Source: Alkalihalophilus pseudofirmus OF4 (GTDB lineage: Bacteria > Bacillota > Bacilli > Bacillales > Bacillaceae_D). Taken from it: DNA of 64,000 nt. How positions within the stretch are numbered: the stretch's first letter is position 1; each line of letters starts with the position of its first letter. The notes under the pieces are model-generated. The model ran no database searches, was not told where the DNA came from, and saw nothing but the letters and a program-made list of their open reading frames with translations. Positions 17,587-25,975 of the stretch are shown piece after piece. The position numbers and the translations under genes are program-made. Location of the stretch: contig NC_013791.2 in the NCBI RefSeq assembly GCF_000005825.2, positions 1,736,001 through 1,800,000 of the forward strand, read 5' to 3'.

Positions 17587-18009
17587 TTATTCTACTTCCG
17601 TTGTAATCTGCCAGCTCACGCCGAATTTATCAGTTACTTGTCCATATGACGGACTCCAAAACGTTTCCTGAAGCTCCATCGTAACATTACCGCCATCACT
17701 TAATTTGCTGAACACATCTTTTGATTTTTCAACATCAGTTAAAATCATCGCAATCGTTACTTGTGATCCTAATTCGTAAGGCTGCCCTGGGAACGTATCA
17801 GATATCATTAATCTCGTGTCCCCAACTTGTAAGGCTGCATGCATGACACGATCCTTTGCTTCTTCAGGCAATGAATATTCTGGATTAGGGGGCATGTCAC
17901 CAAATGTCTGCACACCAATAAGTTCAGCATCAAACGCATGCTTGTAAAATTCTACTGCCTCATGACCATTTCCATTTGTTACAATGTACGGAGCTAATGC
18001 TTTAATCAT
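17587..18009 (-). CDS. VOC family protein, PhnB-like
   Basis: 140 aa. PhnB/3-demethylubiquinone-methyltransferase-like glyoxalase fold: APYIVTNGNGHEAVEFYKHAF at the start, GDTRLMISDTFPG in the middle and a C-terminal FWSPSYGQVTDKFGVSW segment, the hallmark of PhnB/YjdN-like proteins. Function of most such proteins is unknown; no resistance or catabolic partner gene is adjacent. ATG start, single gene with its own terminator. Confidence 0.87.
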   Translation of the reverse strand: MIKALAPYIVTNGNGHEAVEFYKHAFDAELIGVQTFGDMPPNPEYSLPEEAKDRVMHAALQVGDTRLMISDTFPGQPYELGSQVTIAMILTDVEKSKDVFSKLSDGGNVTMELQETFWSPSYGQVTDKFGVSWQITTEVE

Positions 18010-18095
18010 GTGGACACCTCTTTATCATAGTATGTAAATCCGGAACATTTGTTCTGTTTAGTTTACCATATTTTAATCAATAAATGTATTCATTT

Positions 18096-18962
18096 TTACC
18101 GCCAATAGATCGTTTCATTCCCCCATACATATAGGAACCTGCCTCTCATAAATATAGGTCCATAAATTCGCTTGCCTTCTTTATCAATCATGTTTATTTT
18201 ATCGCTGGGTGAGAAAGTTTTCTTGTTCAGTTTATAACGAGTTAATATTTGCCGATCTGTTTCTGCGATGAGGCCATATTCATCAAACATAAACTGATCA
18301 AAACCATCCGACCCTTTAACTTGATAGTGTAAAGCCTCTTGTCCGTTTGTTAAATGAACGAGATGTAAATCATCATAATAATGAAAGAAAACATTAGATG
18401 AATTAGTCACATTTAAACCGCAGCAGTCGGCCATATTATACCCTTGTGCTTCCCATACCTTTTCACCTGAAATAGAGAAGGATGCTAAACCACTGTGCCC
18501 AATCGGATCCTCCCAGCCGAAATTGCCGAAAATCCCTTCATCAAAATAACTAACCCAAATCGTATCATTCTCATCTATTTGCACAGTATTAATCCCGTCA
18601 CCAAGTATAAAGGCATCAATCAGCTGTCCGTTCATATTGTATCTTCTTGCATTTCGTTCAACCCTGTCCCCAGCATTTTCGCAGCGTGATTGAACAAGCA
18701 AAATGGATCCGTCCTGAAAATGATCGATTCCAGTTGGTATGAGGGGAACATTCTTTAATTCTACCGTCTTCATTAATCCATCTTTAATGGTACGAATGAT
18801 CCAAGTGTTTTTCGTAACTGGTCTCTTAAAATAGTCCAATTCAAGGACATCACTCTCAATTAAAAGCAACGTCCCATCTACTGTCACGTTGCCGCTGATA
18901 AAGTGTAACGAAGATTTGAAATCCATATTGTTATGTAACTGTAGCTTCTCTATTTTAATCAC
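18096..18962 (-). CDS. Beta-propeller-like protein of unknown function
   Basis: 288 aa, soluble, with no signal peptide. Repeated strand-turn patterns around DGTLLLIESD, DGSILLVQSR, ENDTIWVSYFDEGIFG and GHSGLASFSISGEKVWE look like blades of a propeller. Similar orphan proteins exist in Bacilli, but no function is known to me. The start is doubtful: a GTG overlaps a GAGGTG ribosome site, and the next ATG (MDFKSS, 36 nt further in) has no site. Confidence 0.68.
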   Translation of the reverse strand: MIKIEKLQLHNNMDFKSSLHFISGNVTVDGTLLLIESDVLELDYFKRPVTKNTWIIRTIKDGLMKTVELKNVPLIPTGIDHFQDGSILLVQSRCENAGDRVERNARRYNMNGQLIDAFILGDGINTVQIDENDTIWVSYFDEGIFGNFGWEDPIGHSGLASFSISGEKVWEAQGYNMADCCGLNVTNSSNVFFHYYDDLHLVHLTNGQEALHYQVKGSDGFDQFMFDEYGLIAETDRQILTRYKLNKKTFSPSDKINMIDKEGKRIYGPIFMRGRFLYVWGNETIYWR

Positions 18963-19039
18963 CTCAAAGCTATCAAATTATTTCAAAGTGTACTGTTTGC
19001 TTTAATGCTGAGCCATCACTTATTAATTTTATTGAGGCT

Positions 19040-19897
19040 TTATTCGTTTTTCACTGAATTAAGCTTCACTTCGATCATCTCAGGCCGATTAAATAGTCTG
19101 AGTGGAATAATACTATTCCCAAGGCCTCTGTTTACGATCATCGTGGTTTCATTCAACGTGTATGTTCCATCTGTATAATTTGGCAGCATCCCTTGACTTG
19201 GTGCGACTAGACCTCCTATAAATGGTAATCTTAGTTGTCCGCCATGAGCGTGGCCAGAAAACACTAAATCAATCGGGTAAGCTGCATAAAAAGTCAGCCA
19301 CTCCGGTCTGTGTGAGAGGAGAATGGTAAAAGCATTCTCATCAGGAGCATTTGATAATGCTTGCTCAATTCCTCTTGTTAAGACTTCTTTTTCTTCGTGT
19401 GGGGATATTGCCGGGTCATCAACTCCTAATATTTGAATTGAATGAGTTCCCTGGGTAATCTCAGCTGCCGTGTTTCTCATCACTATTACGCCAAGGTCTC
19501 CAAGCTTCTCCTCAAGCGATGAAAAAGTCCCTGCCCACCACTCGTGATTTCCTGTCACAAAGTAGACAGGTGCACGCCTTACTAATTCCTGCATCAGTAA
19601 AAGACTTGCTTCTTCATCATAGTTTTTTGAGTCGATTAAGTCCCCTGTAAATACGATAAGGTCAGGCTTGGACTCATCGACTTTATCAAGCAAGCGCCTC
19701 TGACCTTTGCCAAATGATTTATTGTGAAGATCGGATAATTGAACGATTGTATACCCGTGAAATTCGGCAGGGATCTTGTCAGAGTCTATATGTATATCAG
19801 TTGTGGTAATGGAATTATTTTGAAACTGAAAAAAGAAGAGGATTAGTAGTGCCGTTAAAATGCTAATAGTAAGTCTCTTTATGATACGTTTTGTCAA
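19040..19897 (-). CDS. Membrane-anchored metallophosphoesterase (YkuE/YaeI-like)
   Basis: 285 aa. An N-terminal membrane helix (about 8-25) precedes a calcineurin-like phosphoesterase domain with all metal motifs: DLH (LSDLHN), GDLID, GNHEWW, and GHAHGGQ. Related B. subtilis YkuE and E. coli YaeI act on lipid A/UDP-type or phospholipid substrates outside the cell; the substrate here is unknown. TTG start with GAGGTG 5 nt upstream. Monocistronic. Confidence 0.9.
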   Translation of the reverse strand: MTKRIIKRLTISILTALLILFFFQFQNNSITTTDIHIDSDKIPAEFHGYTIVQLSDLHNKSFGKGQRRLLDKVDESKPDLIVFTGDLIDSKNYDEEASLLLMQELVRRAPVYFVTGNHEWWAGTFSSLEEKLGDLGVIVMRNTAAEITQGTHSIQILGVDDPAISPHEEKEVLTRGIEQALSNAPDENAFTILLSHRPEWLTFYAAYPIDLVFSGHAHGGQLRLPFIGGLVAPSQGMLPNYTDGTYTLNETTMIVNRGLGNSIIPLRLFNRPEMIEVKLNSVKNE

Positions 19898-20015
19898 GGG
19901 TTCACCTCAAATCAGACCAATCAAATCAGACCAATATTTGTTAAAAGTATAGTCTTTAATCAAGCGCAGCACAATAGTTTTTTTGTAACCTAACGCATGC
20001 TTTATGCGGCCGATT

Positions 20016-20200
20016 TAATTGTATTTTTTCATCCTGTTTATGCGTCAGTAAGAATGATAATTGAGCGCATTGCGTGAGCTATTGCGCCGGTTGTAGGCTG
20101 AATTGTGTCGATTGATTGTAATTGCGCCAGTTCAAGCAGGATATGCGTATGGATCGGGGGGGATTGTATACATTCGGCAGGTCATTGCGTCGTTGCACTA
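20016..20200. repeat. 21-bp periodic repeat element, copy C
   Basis: Unit Gs at 20021, 20042, 20063, 20084, 20105, 20124, 20145, 20166 and 20187 give four 21-bp steps, one 19-bp step and three 21-bp steps, identical to copy B. Unit-specific variants are conserved with copy B (unit 1 TTGTAT, unit 2 TATGCG, unit 7 TATGCG, unit 8 TTGTAT). The flank before unit 2 (CTGTTTATGCG) matches copy B (TCGTTTATGCG). It lies just beyond the terminator of the ABC importer operon. Confidence 0.88.
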
Positions 20201-20204
20201 ACAA

Positions 20205-20240
20205 GAAAAAACTGCCCCACGTCAGTACAGGGCAGTTCAT
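20205..20240 (-). terminator. Terminator of the ABC importer operon
   Basis: AACTGCCC and GGGGCAGTT form a strong stem on the minus strand followed by TTTTTTC; the stem begins within the stop codon of the last gene. Confidence 0.85.
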
Positions 20241-21022
20241 GAAACGCTGGCAGCTTGAATTAGTGATTTCGTATAAGGATGGCGTGCCTCATCATAAAGT
20301 TCATCCCGTTTAAAGGTGTCAACCATTTCCCCGTTCTTTAACACAATGATTCTTGAGCATAAGTAATACACAGCACGAACATCATGGGAAATAAATAAGA
20401 TTGACATATTGTGTTGATTTTGAAGTGCTTTTAGCAAGTCTAAAATCTGTTTTTGGACCGTGACATCAAGGCTGGCTGTCGGTTCATCACATACGAGTAA
20501 AGAAGGTTCTAAGCTGATAGCGCGTGCAATGCCGACTCGCTGTTTCTGTCCTCCGCTTAACTGATCAGGATACATCAGAGCCATTTCTTCTTTAAGCCCG
20601 ACCATTTTCAAGAGGTCTCTTACGATTTGCTGCTCTCTTCTTTTTTTCGAAAAAGAAGAAACATCAGAATAAGAAGGATTGATATCAGGATAATTACTTA
20701 AAGGTTCCATAATTGACTGCTCTACTCGCAGTCTCGGATTAAGCGCACTCGTTGCATCTTGAAAAATCATTTGAACTTTTTTGCGGTAAGACGATATTAA
20801 TTTGCGCTTCTTTTGATTTAAACTCTCACCGTCTAAAGTGATTGTACCGCTGGTAGCTGGCTCTATTCCAGTGATTATTTTTGCTAATGTACTTTTACCA
20901 CTGCCGCTTTCTCCAAGGATTCCAATACTTTCCCCCTCTTGAATGGTAAAGGATATTTCTTTTAGAGCATGGACATTTTTATTATAGGTTCTTGAAATAT
21001 TCCCTATCTCTACGTAGCTCAT
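20237..21022 (-). CDS. ABC importer ATP-binding subunit (NikE/OppF type)
   Basis: 261 aa. Walker A GESGSGKST (residues 37-45), Q-loop MIFQDA, signature LSGGQKQRVGIARAI, Walker B LLVCDEPTASLD and H-loop LFISHDV. Nickel/peptide/opine-family importer ATPase. Last gene of a five-gene operon; overlaps the preceding ATPase gene by 4 nt. The C-terminus is short, without the Fe-S insertion of longer OppF proteins, as in NikE. Confidence 0.9.
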   Translation of the reverse strand: MSYVEIGNISRTYNKNVHALKEISFTIQEGESIGILGESGSGKSTLAKIITGIEPATSGTITLDGESLNQKKRKLISSYRKKVQMIFQDATSALNPRLRVEQSIMEPLSNYPDINPSYSDVSSFSKKRREQQIVRDLLKMVGLKEEMALMYPDQLSGGQKQRVGIARAISLEPSLLVCDEPTASLDVTVQKQILDLLKALQNQHNMSILFISHDVRAVYYLCSRIIVLKNGEMVDTFKRDELYDEARHPYTKSLIQAASVS

Positions 21023-21840
21023 AAATTCCCCACACTCCTTATGTTGTGCTCAGTCTCACTTGGAGGAAGGGGCAAAATAGATGAATTCAGTTGTTTTGTA
21101 TAATGGTGCTGTGGTGACTCTTTGATCTTACTTGATGGCCCTTCTTCAATAACTGTTCCTTCATTCATAATATAAATATAATCAGCTCTTTTGTAGGCCT
21201 GCGTCAGATCATGTGTTATATAAAGGACAGCACAGTTTGTTTGTTTTTGAACTCGTTCTAGATAATCTAAGACGATTTCGCCGCTGATCATATCAAGGGC
21301 AGAAGTAGCTTCATCACATATTAGTAATGAGGGTTTTAGCAGCATCATACATGCAATGGCTGCTCGTTGGATTTGACCTCCGCTCAGTTGAAAAGGGTAA
21401 CTATGATAGACTCTTTTAGCAGGTAGATTCATCTGATCCAAAACGAAAAGCACCTGATCCTTTGCCCTTTTTCGACTGATTTTCTCATGACTTCTAAGGG
21501 TTTCTGCCATTTGACTGCCTACTTTAAGGTATGGTGTGAAGCTCCCGCGATAATCTTGGTGTATTAGGGCAATCTCTTTTCCTAGGAGGCCTCGCTTTTC
21601 TTTTACTGTCATTTCAGACATTGATTCTCCTTTAAACATTATCTTTCCAGACCTCTGAATAAGTCCTTCTGGAAGCAATCCCATAATTGATTTTGCAGTT
21701 AAACTTTTGCCGCTTCCGCTTTCTCCTATTAAGGCCGCTGTTTCTCCTCTGTTAAGACATACATTTATCTTATTCAATAAAGTCTGTTTATTTGAAACAC
21801 CTACGAGCAGGTTTTCTATTTCAAGTAAAGCTGTGCTCAT
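21019..21840 (-). CDS. ABC importer ATP-binding subunit (NikD/OppD type)
   Basis: 273 aa. Walker A GESGSGKSL, Q-loop ALIHQDYRG, signature LSGGQIQRAAIACMM, Walker B LLICDEATSALD, H-loop LYITHDLTQAY. Partner of the NikE-type ATPase. The signature-region residue change (CDEA rather than ADEP) is common in NikD. Coupled by a 4-nt overlap to both neighbours; AGGAGGGAG precedes the ATG. Confidence 0.9.
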   Translation of the reverse strand: MSTALLEIENLLVGVSNKQTLLNKINVCLNRGETAALIGESGSGKSLTAKSIMGLLPEGLIQRSGKIMFKGESMSEMTVKEKRGLLGKEIALIHQDYRGSFTPYLKVGSQMAETLRSHEKISRKRAKDQVLFVLDQMNLPAKRVYHSYPFQLSGGQIQRAAIACMMLLKPSLLICDEATSALDMISGEIVLDYLERVQKQTNCAVLYITHDLTQAYKRADYIYIMNEGTVIEEGPSSKIKESPQHHYTKQLNSSILPLPPSETEHNIRSVGNL

Positions 21841-22676
21841 CCTTTCTCCCTCCTAGAAACCTGATTGATTCCATCTCCTAATAAGTTGAAACATAACACG
21901 GTAAACATAATGGCAAGCCCTGGATATACCATTAATGCAGGATGTACTTGAAAATAAGCACGTCCATCATTTAGCATGGCGCCCCATTCAGGAATAGGTG
22001 GTTGAGCTCCAATACCGATATAGGATAAAGCTGAAATCATTAAAATGACTTTACCAACATCAATAGCAGCCATAGAGACAAGGTCAGAGGATATATGAGG
22101 GATAATGTGCATTCGAATGATTTTAATTGTTCCTGAATTTGCTGCCTTCGCAGCAGTGATGAAATCCTTCTCTTTTTCTGCTAAAACTAACCCTCTTACT
22201 ACACGGGTGTATGTAATCCATTTCACTAATATTAGAGCAATGACGATATTAGTTAAGCTAGGCCCGAGTATACCAGCTAAAGCGATCGCTAAAATAAAGT
22301 CAGGAAAAATTAAAATTCCATCAACAATTCTCATGAAAAATTGATCGATTCGACCACCAACATATCCTGATATCAAGCCTAAAGGTACGCCAATAGTAAG
22401 AGATATAAGAATCGTAGCCAATCCTAAACCAATAGTAATTTTCGCACCATACAGCATTCTCGATAAGACATCTCGTCCCAATTGGTCTGTTCCAAGCCAG
22501 TGTACCATTGAGGAGGATTGAAGACGGTTAGTCATATCAATAGTGAAAGGATCATGTGGGACGAAGAAGGAACCTAATATGGTTATCGTTAGCAAGATTA
22601 AACTCAAGCCAATTCCTATGAATAGACCTAAGTTCCGTTTGATTGATGTCCGTGGTCTGTTCAGAAGTGCCTCCAT
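21837..22676 (-). CDS. ABC importer permease (NikC/OppC type)
   Basis: 279 aa. N-terminal helix, then five core helices of the BPD transport fold with HWLGTDQLGRDVLSRMLYG (typical DppC/OppC/NikC) and EAA-like loop EKEKDFITAAKAANSG. GGAGGG precedes the ATG by 7 nt. Shares a start/stop overlap with the upstream permease. Confidence 0.92.
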   Translation of the reverse strand: MEALLNRPRTSIKRNLGLFIGIGLSLILLTITILGSFFVPHDPFTIDMTNRLQSSSMVHWLGTDQLGRDVLSRMLYGAKITIGLGLATILISLTIGVPLGLISGYVGGRIDQFFMRIVDGILIFPDFILAIALAGILGPSLTNIVIALILVKWITYTRVVRGLVLAEKEKDFITAAKAANSGTIKIIRMHIIPHISSDLVSMAAIDVGKVILMISALSYIGIGAQPPIPEWGAMLNDGRAYFQVHPALMVYPGLAIMFTVLCFNLLGDGINQVSRREKG

Positions 22677-23635
22677 TACAGTCCCTCCTTTCCATACCTA
22701 ATTTGTGGATTTAAAACGGTATATATTATATCTACAATTAAATTAGCTGTGACAACTAAGATTCCTATGACTAGAATATAGCCTTGAATGACCGGATAAT
22801 CTCTTTGCATGACAGCTTGCACAATCAACTCACCCATCCCTGGCCAAGAAAATAACACTTCGACGACAGTAATTCCGCCTAAAAGACTGCCAATACTAAG
22901 GCCAAGCAATGTGACAATCGAAATAAGACTCCCCCTTAACACATGTACAATGAGGATTCTGCTTCTTCTAACGCCTCTTGCTTCGGCTGCTTCAATATAG
23001 GGGCTTTTGAGTGTGTGGATTAGTCGTTCTCTAAGCAGGCGAATATACATGGGTGCCATCGCAATACCTAATGTGATGGAAGGTAAAATATAATGAGAAA
23101 ATGTTCCACGACCCATAACGGGAAGAATCCCCAGATGAAGAGAAAATAACTGGATTAACAGAAATCCAAGCCAAAAGCTTGGCATGGATGCACCTGCTAG
23201 AGCGATTAATCTGCTTAGCCTATCTGGCCATTTGTTTTCATAGATGGCACCAAGCATTCCTAAAGGTAAAGCAATTATAAATAACATGACTATCCCCCCT
23301 GCTGCAAGGCCAATTGTTGCTGGGAGTCTGGAGGTGATCATATCCATGACAGGGCGATTTGTAATTAATGAATCGCCTAAATCACCCCGTATCGCATTTG
23401 AGAGCCATTCTCGGTATTGAACAAGGATAGGTTGGTTAAATCCATAAGCCTCTCTTAATTGTTGCTCTTCTTCCAGGGTGACACCAACATCATCCACTTT
23501 TAAAATGGTCCTTATCGGATCTCCTGGAGTGATCTTCATTAAAAGGAACGTAACGAAAGAAAGCACTAAAATCATAATGATAAATTGCAGCAGCCTTGAG
23601 CTTACTACTTTTACTATTTGTTTCCACCAAGTCAC
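22676..23635 (-). CDS. ABC importer permease (NikB/OppB type)
   Basis: 319 aa with six helices; typical VVSSRLLQFIIMILVLSFVT opening, MKITPGDPIR motif and the EAA loop SPYIEAAEARGVRRSRIL. GTG at 23635 is preferred because AGAGGA lies 9 nt upstream; a TTG 21 nt further upstream is open. A hairpin separates it from the substrate-binding gene. Confidence 0.9.
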   Translation of the reverse strand: MTWWKQIVKVVSSRLLQFIIMILVLSFVTFLLMKITPGDPIRTILKVDDVGVTLEEEQQLREAYGFNQPILVQYREWLSNAIRGDLGDSLITNRPVMDMITSRLPATIGLAAGGIVMLFIIALPLGMLGAIYENKWPDRLSRLIALAGASMPSFWLGFLLIQLFSLHLGILPVMGRGTFSHYILPSITLGIAMAPMYIRLLRERLIHTLKSPYIEAAEARGVRRSRILIVHVLRGSLISIVTLLGLSIGSLLGGITVVEVLFSWPGMGELIVQAVMQRDYPVIQGYILVIGILVVTANLIVDIIYTVLNPQIRYGKEGL

Positions 23636-23654
23636 ATCTTCACTTCCTCTCCAC

Positions 23655-23697
23655 AAAAACAGAAACAGTGAAAGTGCTTATTTCACACTTTCACTGC
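23655..23697 (-). terminator. Intra-operon hairpin / attenuating terminator
   Basis: CAGTGAAAGTG and CACTTTCACTG form an 11-bp stem just after the substrate-binding gene, followed by TTTCTGTTTTT. Such hairpins often raise the expression of the binding protein over the permeases. Confidence 0.65.
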
Positions 23698-23703
23698 AAA
23701 CGT

Positions 23704-25257
23704 TTATTCAACATCCAACGTGTTTGTAATTAAATAATACTCTTCAGAACCCGGCTTCCAGTTCTTAACACGTTCATTGACTCCTACAATAATATGAGGA
23801 TGAAGGAGGAATGAGTGAGGAACTTCTTCCTGAATTACACTAACAGCTTGTTTCTTCAATTCATTACGAGTTTCTGGGTCAGCCGTTCTATTAATCTGTT
23901 GAGTTAGTTCGTTTAGCTTTTCAATATTGATCTGCCCAGGGTTTAGTCCACCATTCGGCAAGTATGCTACATTTAAGAAGTAACCCCCATCTCCTCGTGG
24001 TGCAGTAAGATTACTGTAAGTTGCAATGTCCCATTCATCTTGTTTTTCAAATAAATAGCTGTCAATATCTTCAATCGTTACAATATCAACCTTCACCCCT
24101 ATATTAGCAGCTTCAGCCTGGAAGTACTGTGCCATTAATGGAAGCTCTGGTCTGCCTTGATACGTTGCAATGGTAAAGGAGAGTTCTTTTCCGTCTTTTT
24201 CAAGATTTCCTTGATCATTTTTAGTATATCCTGCCTCTTCTAACAGAGCTTCTGCTTGTTCTGGATTATAGTTAACTGTTAAGCTATCTCCTGCAAATGG
24301 AAAGTCAGGGTTAAATGGTCCACTGGCAGCTGTTGCATGTTCATTCATAATTTCTTCTACCATTACATCTCGGTTCACGATAAGGTCCAATGCTTTTCTG
24401 ACTCTGTTATCTTGCAGCGGTTCAGATAATTGATTATAGAGCAGGAAATGTACTCGTAAGCTAGGCACGGATTCAACCCAATGCTCATTGCTTGATTCAA
24501 TCGGATCCAGTGCTTCAGGAGGTAGATGGTAGGCGATATCTGCTTCACCAGACTGAAGACTTAATGCTCGTACATTAGCATCAGAATTAAATTTCACAGT
24601 TACTTCATCGAGCTTTGCTGGTGTAGCCCAGTACTCTTCATATTTATTAAGGTTGATTTCACTTTCTGATAGAAAACTTTCTATCTTAAAAGGACCAGTA
24701 GCAATTGGTTGTTCACTGATGTTATCAGCATCTGTCTTAATAATCGATGCATTTGTATGTACTAACTCACTAACAAAAGCTGGATAAGGTTCTTCATTTG
24801 TAAATGTAACTTCCATACCATCCGCTTCAATCGATTCAATTTTAAGCGCAGAAGCAACAGCGGCGTTTACTTCTACAGCACGTTCAAATGAAGCTTTCAC
24901 AGCGTCTGCATCAACAGGTGTGCCGTCATGAAACGTAACTCCCTCTCTAATCTTGAATTTCCATGTCTTCTCATCTACCTGTTCGTACTCTTCAGCGAGC
25001 CACGGCTGGATCTCTAAATTTTCATCAATTTTTACTAGAGTTTCTGCAATCCCTGCACGAACTCCCATGAAATCTTGATGAGGATCAATGGATGAAGAGG
25101 CAAAGCTAAAAAGCATTGTTAAAGATTTTCGTTCCTCTGAATTTGTATCTGTGCTCGCATCATGTTCATTTGAGGATGTCTCCTCTCCCCCGCACGCAGA
25201 TAAAAGTAATGACATAAAGGACAGGAATAAGATTGAATGTAAACATTTAAGGCCCAT
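23704..25257 (-). CDS. ABC importer substrate-binding lipoprotein (NikA/OppA family)
   Basis: 517 aa. Signal peptide ends in the lipobox LLSACG; an acidic Ser/Asn linker follows and then an SBP family 5 domain (WKFKIREGVTFHDGTPVDAD is the family signature). The order SBP-permease-permease-ATPase-ATPase matches nikABCDE, and NikA/CntA-type proteins bind nickel, zinc or metal-opine complexes. A Zur-like box lies 22 nt upstream, which favours zinc or zincophore uptake over peptide uptake. ATG preceded by AAAGGGAG. First gene of the five-gene operon. Confidence 0.88.
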   Translation of the reverse strand: MGLKCLHSILFLSFMSLLLSACGGEETSSNEHDASTDTNSEERKSLTMLFSFASSSIDPHQDFMGVRAGIAETLVKIDENLEIQPWLAEEYEQVDEKTWKFKIREGVTFHDGTPVDADAVKASFERAVEVNAAVASALKIESIEADGMEVTFTNEEPYPAFVSELVHTNASIIKTDADNISEQPIATGPFKIESFLSESEINLNKYEEYWATPAKLDEVTVKFNSDANVRALSLQSGEADIAYHLPPEALDPIESSNEHWVESVPSLRVHFLLYNQLSEPLQDNRVRKALDLIVNRDVMVEEIMNEHATAASGPFNPDFPFAGDSLTVNYNPEQAEALLEEAGYTKNDQGNLEKDGKELSFTIATYQGRPELPLMAQYFQAEAANIGVKVDIVTIEDIDSYLFEKQDEWDIATYSNLTAPRGDGGYFLNVAYLPNGGLNPGQINIEKLNELTQQINRTADPETRNELKKQAVSVIQEEVPHSFLLHPHIIVGVNERVKNWKPGSEEYYLITNTLDVE

Positions 25258-25278
25258 ATAGATCTCCCTTTCACAAAC

Positions 25279-25303
25279 TAAAATCGTAATAATTTCGATT
25301 TAC
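25279..25303 (-). promoter_or_regulatory. Zur-like operator of the metal ABC importer
   Basis: AAATCGTAAT-AATT-TCGATTT closely matches the Bacillus Zur box AAATCGTAATNATTACGATTT. A -10-like TACAAT overlaps the promoter-proximal side on the minus strand (about 25306-25311), so bound Zur would block transcription. Confidence 0.75.
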
Positions 25304-25426
25304 ATTGTATATGAATCCCTTCCTTTTGTATATATTTACTTTAGATTAATTTAAGCAGCTCTCACTACCTTTTTTCCTTTATTTCTTCTTGTTAATGAGG
25401 ATGGTTTCCTGTGGAAATTGACCATT

Positions 25427-25960
25427 TTAATCCTTGTCATCAAATATTTTACTGTGTGTTGCCCCTTTTTGGTTAAGGTACTTCCCTCTGTATGGAACGC
25501 CTTCCTCTGTGACTTCTGCAAATACCAGCTGGCATATTCTTCTGCCGGGTATGAGTTCAATCGGCAATCGATTAGCATTGTATAATTCCAATGTGATTTG
25601 ACCGCTAAACCCTGGGTCCACCCACCCTGCATTCTGAATAAACAACCCAAGTCTCCCTATTGAGCTTCTCCCTTCCACAAAAGCAGTTAACGTATTAGGC
25701 AGGTGGATTGTTTCGAGCGTGGTTGCAAGTAAAAAGGTTTGAGGTGGTAAAATGAGCTTGTTATCCTCAGGAATTATTTCGCGATACGATACGAGTTTTG
25801 TTAAAGACAATGTGTTCTCTTTATATTCATCAATTGTTAAAAAATGTGTTCCAAGACGCAAATCCAATGAAGCCGGCTGAATATGCTCTTTTTCAAAAGG
25901 GTCAATGCCCAATTCATTAGTCTCAATTTTTGTTTGGATTGTTTTGCTTGATAAAATCAT
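25427..25960 (-). CDS. dcd: dCTP deaminase family protein
   Basis: 177 aa, slightly shorter than the usual 180-190. Features: [10 protein letters not shown] near residue 29, [10 protein letters not shown] (nucleotide loop) and [18 protein letters not shown], where the catalytic Glu is in LELYN. Converts dCTP to dUTP or, in bifunctional members, to dUMP without a zinc ion. Lies 16 nt after the CobW gene in the same Zur-controlled operon. B. subtilis normally makes dUMP with the zinc-dependent dCMP deaminase, so a zinc-free bypass is a reasonable inference. Confidence 0.88.
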   Translation of the reverse strand: MILSSKTIQTKIETNELGIDPFEKEHIQPASLDLRLGTHFLTIDEYKENTLSLTKLVSYREIIPEDNKLILPPQTFLLATTLETIHLPNTLTAFVEGRSSIGRLGLFIQNAGWVDPGFSGQITLELYNANRLPIELIPGRRICQLVFAEVTEEGVPYRGKYLNQKGATHSKIFDDKD

Positions 25961-25975
25961 TATGTCCCCACTTTC

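Noticed and set aside
25351-25650. Minus-strand frame overlapping dcd
   Set aside because: Shadow of the dcd gene in another frame.
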